This document shows, in pieces, positions 1 through 6,584 of a stretch of 13,529 nt of DNA (positions within the stretch are counted from its first letter, which is position 1; each line of letters opens with the position of its first letter). The position numbers were made by a program, and so were the translations under genes. This DNA is from Gemmatimonadota bacterium. GTDB taxonomy: Bacteria; Gemmatimonadota; Gemmatimonadetes; Palauibacterales; Palauibacteraceae. Where the stretch lies: contig JAUVTH010000014.1 in assembly GCA_030601615.1 (NCBI GenBank), positions 1 through 13,529 on the forward strand, in the 5' to 3' direction. The notes beneath the pieces are model-generated. The model was given only the letters and a program-made list of their open reading frames with translations, ran no database searches and was not told where the DNA came from.

Positions 1-30
1 GCCGGCTGATAACGCCTGCTCAATCGTGAA

Positions 31-51
31 GCTCGGGGGTTCTCCCCGAGC
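31..51 (+). terminator. Hairpin downstream of an unseen gene
   Basis: A perfect 8-bp stem (31-38 with 44-51, GCTCGGGG/CCCCGAGC) encloses a 5-nt loop. It lies just after possible stop codons at 7-9 and 27-29, so it may belong to the 3' end of a rightward gene lying left of the window. No T-run follows directly. It stands next to a stronger hairpin at 58-100 and may act with it. Confidence 0.4.
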
Positions 52-57
52 TGGATG

Positions 58-100
58 GAAGAAACCCGCGGTGGCCACTCGGCTCCCGCGGGTTTCTCTT
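58..100. terminator. Bidirectional intrinsic terminator
   Basis: GAAACCCGCGG (61-71) pairs perfectly with CCGCGGGTTTC (86-96), an 11-bp stem with a 14-nt loop. The right side continues TCTT. The left side is preceded by GAAG, so the other strand also reads a pyrimidine-rich tail. This symmetry suits termination of both a rightward gene entering from the left edge and the leftward cytochrome gene ending at 139. Confidence 0.65.
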
Positions 101-120
101 GCCGTCCGATCAACGTCGCT

Positions 121-137
121 TAACGAGGCTCTCGTTG
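121..137. terminator. Small hairpin after the cytochrome stop codon
   Basis: AACGAG (122-127) and CTCGTT (131-136) form a perfect 6-bp stem with a 3-nt loop, directly after the stop codon of the leftward cytochrome gene. There is no T-run. It may be a 3'-end stabilising hairpin upstream of the larger terminator at 58-100. Confidence 0.3.
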
Positions 138-138
138 T

Positions 139-1581
139 TCAGGGAATACTTACCCCGTATTCCGCCTCGACCGCGACGATGCTCGCTTCCAGCAGGGCTC
201 TGATCCACGGCGGGTTGTGGGTCGTGGACCCATATACTTCTCCGCCGTGGGTTGCCAGGCTGTAGTTGAAGAAGCCGCCCTCGGCAACGGTGAACGTGGC
301 GACGGTCGCGTCGATCTCGCCGCCCGGCTCGTCGAGATTGGGGTCCACCTGCTCGAGCAGGGCGAGCAGGATCTCTGCCCCGGTGCGGATGAAGTCGGCC
401 CTGACGTTCAGGATCGCGGCGGCGCCGTCCTCGGTGGAGTGACAGCCGGAGTCCACGCAGCCCACGAACGATCGCTCGGCGGTCGATACCGCACAGTCCG
501 TCTCTCCGTTCGGGATCCCTGTCTCGTCCACACACGGAATGGCATCGAACGTGTGTCCCACGGACTGAAACTCGAAGGCTCCCGTCGCCTCGTCCGTGAC
601 CGTGTACATGGCCACGTGACACGTGGCGCACAGCTTCTCGTTGCTGCTCGATCCGTGGGTCGCAATGACCGAGCCGAGAGCCAGGCCCGACCCGGGCGGG
701 ATCCAGCCGGCCTCTCCGATCAGCAGCTCAGCCTCGGGAGCGTGTGGCGCCAGCCCGTGACTGGAGTTGGGATCCGCGACCGAGCGGCGATTGTGGCACC
801 GGGCGCACAGATGAAGCTGGATGTCAGGAGTCCGGACGGGGAACCGGAGCTGTCCCTCGAACGTGTCGTCATGAGGCGAATGGCACACACCGCAGACTAC
901 GGCGAGAGGCTCCTCCGAGAACTGCTCCACGTAAGGTCCCCGAACGCCCCAGGCGAGGAGCGTGCCCTGGCCGCGGTGGCATCCCGCACATTCGAGTCGG
1001 GAGGCCGCAAAGCCGATGACCTCGGAGTGCTTCGACATCTCCCACTGCTCGACGAACGGGTGGTGCGTCCCGTTGTGGCACTCGCCGCAGCCATTCGTCA
1101 GATCTTCGCCGACCGCCAGCGACGCCAGCGGTTGGGAGGCCTCGGGGTCCGCCACGTGCGTCTCCCCGGCACCGTGACACGACTCACACTGCACGTCCAC
1201 GTAGCGCGAGTCGCCCGTTGCCGTCCAGCCCACGGCCTCGGTCGCCGAGTTGCCGAGCTGGCTCACCGTGTGGCAGCCCTCGCAGAATTCCTGCGCGTGC
1301 CCGCTGTCCTGCAGGGTGTTCCACGCGTCGGCATGCGCCGTCAGGGTCCAGTTCGAGCTCGGCGTGGCGTGGCACTGTGCGCACGTAGGCTGCCCCGCCT
1401 CACCCTGCACGTAGCCGAGGAATCCACCGGCCGACGCCGGGGGGTCATCTCCGAACGGACGGTCGTTGAACACGGTGTCCTCGTCTACACATCCGGTGGC
1501 GAAAGCTGCCAGGCCGAGTACTGCGAAGCTGGCCTTCAGGATCTGACGGAAGGAGCCGTGACGGAAGTCGGAGTCGCCCAC
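139..1581 (-). CDS. Multihaem c-type cytochrome lipoprotein
   Basis: Probable extracytoplasmic electron-transfer protein. The 480-residue product has eight CxxCH haem sites at about residues 67, 100, 132, 165, 198, 230, 259 and 318, and a CX4CH at 375-381 that could carry a ninth haem. A hydrophobic segment (about 14-29) ending in ATGC suggests a lipoprotein signal with lipidated Cys31; the box is not ideal because position -3 is Ala. I chose the GTG at 1581 because AGGAGAGG lies 5 nt upstream; an in-frame GTG at 1620 would add 13 residues and has no such site. Spaced single histidines (H83, H95, H142, H173, H185, H237, H257) could be distal haem ligands. The C-terminal ~100 residues have no haem motif. 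The specific family and redox partner are not recognisable. It is transcribed away from the CDF unit and has no visible operon partner. Confidence 0.9.
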   Translation of the reverse strand: MGDSDFRHGSFRQILKASFAVLGLAAFATGCVDEDTVFNDRPFGDDPPASAGGFLGYVQGEAGQPTCAQCHATPSSNWTLTAHADAWNTLQDSGHAQEFCEGCHTVSQLGNSATEAVGWTATGDSRYVDVQCESCHGAGETHVADPEASQPLASLAVGEDLTNGCGECHNGTHHPFVEQWEMSKHSEVIGFAASRLECAGCHRGQGTLLAWGVRGPYVEQFSEEPLAVVCGVCHSPHDDTFEGQLRFPVRTPDIQLHLCARCHNRRSVADPNSSHGLAPHAPEAELLIGEAGWIPPGSGLALGSVIATHGSSSNEKLCATCHVAMYTVTDEATGAFEFQSVGHTFDAIPCVDETGIPNGETDCAVSTAERSFVGCVDSGCHSTEDGAAAILNVRADFIRTGAEILLALLEQVDPNLDEPGGEIDATVATFTVAEGGFFNYSLATHGGEVYGSTTHNPPWIRALLEASIVAVEAEYGVSIP

Positions 1582-1789
1582 GGTGACCTCTCCTGGTGTT
1601 GAGATTGCCGGGTCCGGCACGACGCCGGTCCAACATGCCGACGTTCACATAAAAGCTGGCCACCGGAGGCCGAATGTGCAAGCACTGGCCAAGGCAGTGC
1701 TCGAATGGGCTCAAGAGGTTGCATCGTGCGGCGGGCCTGCGAGATTGAGGGGTGAGTCGAACGGACGTAACGGCGCTGGAATGGAATCC
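1582..1789. other. Divergent intergenic region with hairpin
   Basis: About 200 nt separate the leftward cytochrome gene from the rightward membrane-protein/CDF pair, so promoters for both should lie here. I see no convincing -35/-10 pair. AGCACTG (1681-1687) and CAGTGCT (1695-1701) make a perfect 7-bp inverted repeat that extends by two more pairs if G1688 bulges. A GGCC-N6-GGCC palindrome lies nearby to the left. Either could be a regulator site. Confidence 0.35.
1587..1594 (-). promoter_or_regulatory. Shine-Dalgarno site of the cytochrome gene
   Basis: On the minus strand AGGAGAGG stands 5 nt before the GTG at 1581. It decides the start: it lies inside the frame that would be translated from the upstream GTG at 1620, so the shorter protein with an N-terminal signal is preferred. 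Confidence 0.75.
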
Positions 1790-2017
1790 ATGAGCGATCG
1801 AACATTCCTGATTCTTCTCTTTCTGGCGAGCGCTCTCGCACTCGCAGTCGGAGTATGGATCGGCCTGGGTTATCCAGGTCGGTACGATCGGGACGAAGAC
1901 ACGGGCGCGAAGGCGCCCCGCAGGGCCCCTGTCCGCATACTGCTCGATCGCTTCGGTGGATCCGGGCGGCGTGGCCGGAACCGGAAGGCCGGCACGGGAC
2001 GGTGGTCCCGGCTGTGA
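1790..2017 (+). CDS. Small single-helix membrane protein, coupled to CDF
   Basis: The 75-residue product has one hydrophobic helix at about residues 5-27, followed by a strongly basic tail of about 45 residues rich in Arg and Lys. This predicts a bitopic membrane protein with the tail in the cytoplasm. I do not recognise a family. Its stop codon overlaps the start of the CDF gene (GTGA at 2014-2017), so the two are probably translationally coupled. ATG codons at 1781 and 1790 are both possible; neither has a good Shine-Dalgarno site, and I chose the one closest to the helix. It may be a regulatory or stabilising subunit of the transporter, but that rests only on gene order. It could also be a non-functional leader whose translation delivers ribosomes to the next gene. 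Confidence 0.6.
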   Translation: MSDRTFLILLFLASALALAVGVWIGLGYPGRYDRDEDTGAKAPRRAPVRILLDRFGGSGRRGRNRKAGTGRWSRL

Positions 2018-2913
2018 GCCACGATCGGTACACGGCCGTTCGCCGTGTTCTATGGGCCGTCCTGTTCGCGAATCTCGCCGTCATCTCGGTAAAGGTGTGG
2101 ATCGGCGTGCGATCCGGCTCCCTGGCCATTCTCGGTGACGCAGCCCATTCCGGCATCGATGCGCTCAACAACGTGGTTGGCCTTGCGGCCGTGCGCGCCG
2201 CCGCGGTGCCTCCCGACGAGGAGCACCCCTACGGCCACGCCAAGTTCGAGCTTCTCGGCGCGCTCGCTGTGGTGGCCTTCCTCTCGATCACCTGCTTCGA
2301 GCTCGTCAGCGCTGCGATCGGACAATTGCTCAGCAATTCGGTCCCGCCGCGGTTGGAGCCTCTCACTTTCGCGGTCCTCGCCGGCACGATGGTGGTCAAC
2401 GTGATTGTGGCGTGGACGGAGGATCGCGAGGGAAAGCGGCTGAACAGCGTGATACTGTCGGCCGATGCCCGGCACACCGGCGCTGACGTGCTGGTGACCG
2501 CGTCCGTGCTCGGCGGGCTGTTCCTGGTCACCCGCGGTTGGGCGGCCGCCGACGCGTGGCTCGGAATCCTGGTGGCGGTCCTTATCGCCCGCAGCGGGTG
2601 GCAGATCCTCACGCGTACGGTGCCGGCGCTCGTCGATACCGCGGCAGTGGAGGCGGTGCGAATCCACACGTTCGTGGCCGGGGTTCCGGGAGTGCGAGAT
2701 GTCACGGATGTCCGAAGTCGGGGCGATTTGAAGGGCGCAGCATTCGTGGAAATCACGATCGAGGTAGATGGCGGACGGACGGTCGAGGAGGGCCATCACG
2801 TGGCCGATGCCGTGGAGAGGAAGCTCGTGGACGATGCGGGGTTCGCCGCTGCCGTCGTCCATGTAGAACCGTGGCCGGAAGGCTCGGGCGGACTCCGGGC
2901 GAATCCCGGCTGA
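2014..2913 (+). CDS. Cation diffusion facilitator (Zn/Fe/Co-type efflux)
   Basis: The 299-residue inner-membrane product probably exports divalent metal, such as Zn2+, in exchange for protons. About six membrane helices lie between residues 12 and 195, followed by a cytoplasmic ferredoxin-like domain (about 205-290). Helix 2 carries GDAAHSGID (His45, Asp49) and helix 5 carries HTGAD (His154, Asp158), the usual His/Asp pairs of the transport site. HPYGH at 71-75 is the family's loop motif, and HVEPW near the end fits the C-terminal domain. The GTG at 2014 overlaps the preceding gene's stop and gives the normal family length; a GTG at 2002 is an alternative. Metal specificity cannot be read with confidence. 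The gene ends 15 nt before the convergent V4R gene. Confidence 0.93.
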   Translation: MSHDRYTAVRRVLWAVLFANLAVISVKVWIGVRSGSLAILGDAAHSGIDALNNVVGLAAVRAAAVPPDEEHPYGHAKFELLGALAVVAFLSITCFELVSAAIGQLLSNSVPPRLEPLTFAVLAGTMVVNVIVAWTEDREGKRLNSVILSADARHTGADVLVTASVLGGLFLVTRGWAAADAWLGILVAVLIARSGWQILTRTVPALVDTAAVEAVRIHTFVAGVPGVRDVTDVRSRGDLKGAAFVEITIEVDGGRTVEEGHHVADAVERKLVDDAGFAAAVVHVEPWPEGSGGLRANPG

Positions 2914-2928
2914 ACCGCCAGGGACCCG

Positions 2929-3639
2929 CTACTGCTTCAGGGGCACGACCTCCCACATGCACGATTCGTCGCCACGGCTTTCGCATGTGGGGTGGCGCAC
3001 CGGGACCGCCTCCCCGAGACCTTCGGCGCACGCGGCGAACGCTGCCGTGATGATGCAGCAAGCGGATCCCGAGGTGTCCGCGGAGGCGGGGAGGCAGCGT
3101 GCGACCGACACCGACGGGTCCGTACGATCCAGACGGATGGTGCTGCCGGGACTGAGCGAGGCGGCGACTCGCCGCAGATGCCGGAGCAGGGCCCGCCGCC
3201 GGATTCCGGCAGGAGCGAGACGCCGGGCCAGAGTCACGGCCTTCGGCGTCCGCGCCGCGTATTCCGATCCCAACCTGTCACCAGCCGCCTCGAATACCAG
3301 GCGGGCGTCCGGTCGCCGAGCGATCAGCCGCAGGAGATCGACGAACTCGCTTGCCTCGAGCTGGCGCCGACGCCGACTCATTTCCGCGTAGCGTCTCATC
3401 TGTCCGTCAATGACGTCGCTCAGGCCGAGCCGGCGCGGCAGGCTGATGTGGAACGCCTCGTCCTCCAGCACCTCGGACGGCGTGTCCACATCGCGCAACG
3501 ACTCGAGTAACACGAGAGCAATGCCCGGGCTGAGGCGGCCATCTGTATCGGCAGTTCTTTTCATATCTGAAGCTACGCTAGGTTGGACGACCGGCTGGAG
3601 CAAGGCGTGAGCTTGTGACCCGAGGGGGGCGATCGCCAT
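2929..3639 (-). CDS. V4R (4-vinyl reductase)-like sensor protein
   Basis: The 236-residue product has a C-terminal V4R-like module, a small-molecule-binding fold found in regulators. Support is the ending HPTC (His216, Cys219) followed by G-D-x-x-C (Cys227), plus Cys194, Cys195 and Cys204 upstream. The N-terminal ~110 residues are helical and charged, with an Arg-rich stretch near 83-92, and show no DNA-binding or kinase motif I can name. The start is uncertain. The ATG at 3639 has a G6 run 5 nt upstream; the ATG at 3564 would give 211 residues beginning just before the conserved-looking segment but lacks a Shine-Dalgarno site. It is a single gene, convergent with the CDF gene and divergent from leuS. 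The ligand is unknown. Confidence 0.7.
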   Translation of the reverse strand: MAIAPLGSQAHALLQPVVQPSVASDMKRTADTDGRLSPGIALVLLESLRDVDTPSEVLEDEAFHISLPRRLGLSDVIDGQMRRYAEMSRRRRQLEASEFVDLLRLIARRPDARLVFEAAGDRLGSEYAARTPKAVTLARRLAPAGIRRRALLRHLRRVAASLSPGSTIRLDRTDPSVSVARCLPASADTSGSACCIITAAFAACAEGLGEAVPVRHPTCESRGDESCMWEVVPLKQ

Positions 3640-3648
3640 AATCCCCCC
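3624..3648 (-). promoter_or_regulatory. G6/C6 hairpin around the V4R start codon
   Basis: G6 (3624-3629) and C6 (3643-3648) on the plus strand form a 6-bp all-GC stem with a 13-nt loop. In the minus-strand mRNA the G6 run is the presumed ribosome-binding site and the ATG at 3639 sits in the loop, so folding could limit initiation. If the true start is 3564 this becomes a leader hairpin. The palindrome GCGATCGC (3629-3636) is also here. Confidence 0.35.
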
Positions 3649-3669
3649 GTTCAGCTATCGGGCGCGGCC

Positions 3670-3690
3670 GGGCTCGGAACTCCGGAGCCC
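3670..3690 (+). promoter_or_regulatory. Hairpin in the leuS leader
   Basis: GGGCTC (3670-3675) and GAGCCC (3685-3690) form a 6-bp stem with a 9-nt loop, 53 nt before the leuS start. There is no T-run and no T-box sequence, so its role is undefined. It could be a leader structure or chance pairing in GC-rich DNA. Confidence 0.25.
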
Positions 3691-3742
3691 AGCGGCGCCT
3701 TTCGTCAAACCCGATACGGGCCAGTGCGGCCGGCGACCAGAC

Positions 3743-6205
3743 ATGTACGACCCGAAGAGCGTGGAAGAGAAGTGGCAGGCCCATTGGGCCGAGAACGGAA
3801 CCAACGAGCCTGACCTGGATGCGGCTCCGAGTCCGTTCTTCAACCTGATGATGTTCCCGTACCCGTCGGCGGAGGGTCTGCACGTCGGGAACCTGTACGC
3901 GTTCACCGGCGCGGACTTCCACGGTCGGTTCCAGCGCCTGAGAGGTCGGGATGTGTTCGAGCCCATCGGGTTCGACGCGTTTGGCATCCACTCCGAGAAC
4001 TACGCGCTCAAGGTCGACGTCCACCCGATGGACCTCATCCCGCGTAGCATCGCGAACTTCACACGCCAGCTGAAGCGCTCCGGGATCATGTTCGACTGGT
4101 CGCACACGGTCGATACTACGAATCCCGACTATTACCGGTGGACGCAGTGGATCTTCCTCCAGCTCTACCGAGCCGGCCTGGCGGTCAAGAAGGAGGCGCC
4201 GGTCAACTGGTGCCCGTCCTGCAAGACCGTCCTCGCGAACGAGCAGGTGGAAGACGGAAAGTGCGAGCGCTGCGGTACGGAAGTTGGACAGCGGTTTCTC
4301 AGCCAGTGGTTCTTCCGGATCACGGAGTACGTCGAGCGACTCCTGAAGAACCTCGATTGGATCGACTGGTCTCCGTCGACGCTCACGGCTCAGCGCAACT
4401 GGATCGGACGCTCGGAGGGCGCCCTGCTTCGATTCCGGCTGGCTGGCGAACGTGAAGAATCGCTTGACGTGTTCACGACTCGGCCGGACACGATTTTCGG
4501 TGCCACGTTCATGGTCCTCGCGCCGGAGCATCCGCTCGTGGAAGAGCTCACCTCGGAAGATCGGCGCGATGAGGTCGAGACATACCGGGCGGCGGCCGCG
4601 GACGTCGACCTCGTGGAGCGACGGAAGACCGATGACCGGAAGAAGACGGGCGTGTTCACCGGGGGCTTTGCCGTCAATCCTGCGACCGGCGAAGACATAC
4701 CGGTGTGGATCGCGGACTACGTCCTGATGGAGTACGGAACCGGGGCCATCATGGCCGTGCCGGGTCACGATCAGCGCGACTTCGAGTTCGCCAGGCAGTT
4801 CGGGCTCGAGATCCTGCCCGTGGTGGCCCCCGCTGAGGTGGTGGACGACGCGTCGGATCCGTCCACTGTCATTCTGCAGCTCGGTGATGAGGCGTTCGTC
4901 GAGCATACCGAAGGTGAGCGCCTGATCAATTCAGGCAAGTTCAGCGGTCTGCCGGCGACCGAGGGAGCGGCGCGTATCGTGGAGTGGCTCGGCGAGCGAG
5001 GTCTCGGCGAGCCGAAGGTGAACTACCGGCTGCACGACTGGTGCATCTCGCGCCAGCGCTACTGGGGCGCGCCGATCCCGATTCTGTACTGCGACACGTG
5101 CGGAACGGTTCCCGTGCCCGAGGAAGATCTCCCGGTGGTGTTGCCGCACCTCGAGCAGTTCAAGCCAGGCGACGACGGGATCGCTCCGCTCGCGAAGGAC
5201 GAGTCGTTCTACCGTGCCACGTGTCCGTCCTGCGGCGGCGAGGCGCGTCGAGAGACCGACGTTTCGGACACGTTCCTCGACAGCACATGGTACTTCCTGC
5301 GGTATCCGAGCACGGACTTCGACGACCGCGCAATCGATCCGTCCCGTACGGATCGGTGGCTGCCGGTGGACATGTACATCGGCGGGGAAGAGCACGCCGT
5401 GCTGCACCTCCTGTACTCCCGGTTCATCACGATGGTGCTGCACGACCTCGGACATGTACCGTTCGAGGAGCCCTACGTGCGCTTCCGGAAGCACGGTCTG
5501 ATCATCCGTGATGGCGCGAAGATGTCGAAGACGAAGGGAAACGTCGTGAACCCGGACGAGTTCATCGACCGGTACGGCGCGGATACGATTCGCACCTACC
5601 TGATGTTCCTCGGTCCGTATCAGGAGGGCGGCGATTTCAGGGACAGCGGAATCGTCGGACCTCAGCGTTTCCTGTCGCGGGTGTCCGACGCCATCGCGGC
5701 TGCTGTGGAGGCGGGCGCGACGGGCTTTCCGGACGCGGTCGTGGAGCGCGCCGTCCACCAGACGATCAGCCAGGTCACTGAGGACTTCGCGAGCCTTTCG
5801 TTCAATACGGCGATCGCCGCCCTGATGGAGCTCCTCAACACGCTGCGCGCCGGTGGCAGGGTGCCCACGCTGGACGAGATCAGACCGCTGGTGATCATGC
5901 TCGGCCCGATCGCGCCCCACCTCGCGGAGGAGCTGTGGGAGACCCTCGGCGGCGAGCCGAGCCTGTTCGATCACGCAAGTTGGCCTGCGTTTGATCCGGC
6001 GAAGCTGACGACGGACTCGGTGGAAATCGCGGTTCAGGTGAACGGCAAGCTTCGCGCGACGATCTCGCTGGAGAGGGGTGCGAGCGAGGAAGCCGCGCGC
6101 GCCGCGGCCCTGGCGGACGAGGGAGTCCAGCGTCACATGGGGAACGCTTCGATCCGGAAGACGATTTACGTCCCCGACCGGCTCCTGAACCTGGTGGTGG
6201 GCTAG
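3743..6205 (+). CDS. leuS: Leucyl-tRNA synthetase
   Basis: Charges tRNA-Leu with leucine in the cytoplasm, with editing of mischarged products. The 820-residue protein has the class I signature as HVGN (47-50) instead of the usual HxGH, and KMSKT at 593-597. A zinc-type CPSC...CERC pair precedes the CP1 editing domain, which is the bacterial arrangement. The editing site shows TTRPDT (about 245-250) and GHDQRD with Asp346. Two more CxxC pairs lie in YCDTCG and CPSCGG before the DSTWYF stretch. About ten residues separate KHGL from KMSK, so the leucine-specific domain inserted there in E. coli-type enzymes is missing, which helps explain the shorter length (about 860 is usual). VQVNGK marks the C-terminal domain. 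The ATG at 3743 has no clear Shine-Dalgarno site, but the N-terminus begins as expected for the family. Monocistronic as far as visible. Confidence 0.98.
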   Translation: MYDPKSVEEKWQAHWAENGTNEPDLDAAPSPFFNLMMFPYPSAEGLHVGNLYAFTGADFHGRFQRLRGRDVFEPIGFDAFGIHSENYALKVDVHPMDLIPRSIANFTRQLKRSGIMFDWSHTVDTTNPDYYRWTQWIFLQLYRAGLAVKKEAPVNWCPSCKTVLANEQVEDGKCERCGTEVGQRFLSQWFFRITEYVERLLKNLDWIDWSPSTLTAQRNWIGRSEGALLRFRLAGEREESLDVFTTRPDTIFGATFMVLAPEHPLVEELTSEDRRDEVETYRAAAADVDLVERRKTDDRKKTGVFTGGFAVNPATGEDIPVWIADYVLMEYGTGAIMAVPGHDQRDFEFARQFGLEILPVVAPAEVVDDASDPSTVILQLGDEAFVEHTEGERLINSGKFSGLPATEGAARIVEWLGERGLGEPKVNYRLHDWCISRQRYWGAPIPILYCDTCGTVPVPEEDLPVVLPHLEQFKPGDDGIAPLAKDESFYRATCPSCGGEARRETDVSDTFLDSTWYFLRYPSTDFDDRAIDPSRTDRWLPVDMYIGGEEHAVLHLLYSRFITMVLHDLGHVPFEEPYVRFRKHGLIIRDGAKMSKTKGNVVNPDEFIDRYGADTIRTYLMFLGPYQEGGDFRDSGIVGPQRFLSRVSDAIAAAVEAGATGFPDAVVERAVHQTISQVTEDFASLSFNTAIAALMELLNTLRAGGRVPTLDEIRPLVIMLGPIAPHLAEELWETLGGEPSLFDHASWPAFDPAKLTTDSVEIAVQVNGKLRATISLERGASEEAARAAALADEGVQRHMGNASIRKTIYVPDRLLNLVVG

Positions 6206-6230
6206 GAGCCCATTACTCGGACAGGCTCCT
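6204..6230 (+). terminator. Hairpin at the leuS stop codon
   Basis: AGGAGCC (6204-6210) pairs with GGCTCCT (6224-6230) over a 13-nt loop; the stem starts within the TAG stop codon. No T-run follows, so it is only a possible terminator or mRNA 3'-end structure. Confidence 0.35.
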
Positions 6231-6235
6231 GGCCA

Positions 6236-6264
6236 ACGAGAAGCCCCGTCCGATCACTCCGGGG
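6236..6264 (-). terminator. Possible terminator of the four-gene minus-strand unit
   Basis: On the minus strand CCCCG and CGGGG (plus-strand 6260-6264 and 6244-6248) form a 5-bp GC stem followed by CTTCTCGTT. It lies 22 nt beyond the stop of the YggX-like gene, between two convergent genes. The stem is short, so support is moderate. Confidence 0.35.
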
Positions 6265-6285
6265 ACGACCTGCCGGGGCCTCCGG

Positions 6286-6579
6286 TCACCAGCTGACGTT
6301 TCCTTCCTGCGAAGTGTCGATCTCGGCCGACTCCTCGCCTTCCCCGAACAGGAACGAGCGCAGGTTGGACACTAGAAACTCGCGCGCACGAGGCTCCCGT
6401 ACGCTGAGTCCGTAGTGGTTGATCAGGAGCATCTGGCGTTGCTTCCACTCTTCCCAGCAGTCGGTGCAGATCTCCGAAACGAGCTGTGCACCCAGTTCGT
6501 TCGGGAAGGGAGTCCGGGCGAGCGGTTCCCTGTCCGGCTTGCCGCACCGCACGCATTGGAACCCGTCGGAGTCGGCCAT
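6286..6579 (-). CDS. YggX-like Fe(2+)-trafficking protein with four cysteines
   Basis: Small cytoplasmic protein of 97 residues related to the YggX family, which protects iron-sulfur proteins from oxidative damage and has been proposed to move Fe(II). The family pattern is clear: PFPNELG (24-30), then W-x-x-W-x-x-R-Q (42-49), LLIN (51-54) and a C-terminal FL...SFLF stretch. In E. coli YggX a single cysteine lies near the N-terminus. Here there are two pairs, CVRC (9-12) and CTDC (38-41), which could bind zinc or iron as a ribbon. It is the last gene of a leftward unit. Its ATG is 5 nt after the stress-protein stop and lacks its own Shine-Dalgarno site, so it probably depends on coupled translation. 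A zinc-ribbon protein of other function that shares the YggX core is the main alternative. Confidence 0.78.
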   Translation of the reverse strand: MADSDGFQCVRCGKPDREPLARTPFPNELGAQLVSEICTDCWEEWKQRQMLLINHYGLSVREPRAREFLVSNLRSFLFGEGEESAEIDTSQEGNVSW

Positions 6580-6584
6580 CGGCG

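Noticed and set aside
1..29. Tail of an upstream coding gene
   Set aside because: Stops at 7-9 and 27-29 in different frames make either possible, but 29 bases cannot establish a coding frame.
217..1602. 461-codon plus-strand frame opposite the cytochrome gene
   Set aside because: It is antisense to a gene with nine haem motifs, has an Arg-rich low-meaning translation and no recognisable domain: a shadow typical of high-GC DNA.
3640..3742. T-box or leucine attenuator before leuS
   Set aside because: No T-box sequence, no run of leucine codons in a leader peptide and no terminator with a T-run; only a 6-bp hairpin is seen.
3578..4906. 442-codon minus-strand frame over the leuS 5' half
   Set aside because: Antisense to well-conserved LeuRS sequence; its translation shows no motif and is rich in Arg, Glu and Val as expected from reverse codons.
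4931..6136. 401-codon minus-strand frame over the leuS 3' half
   Set aside because: Same reasoning: an antisense shadow of the catalytic and C-terminal part of LeuRS.
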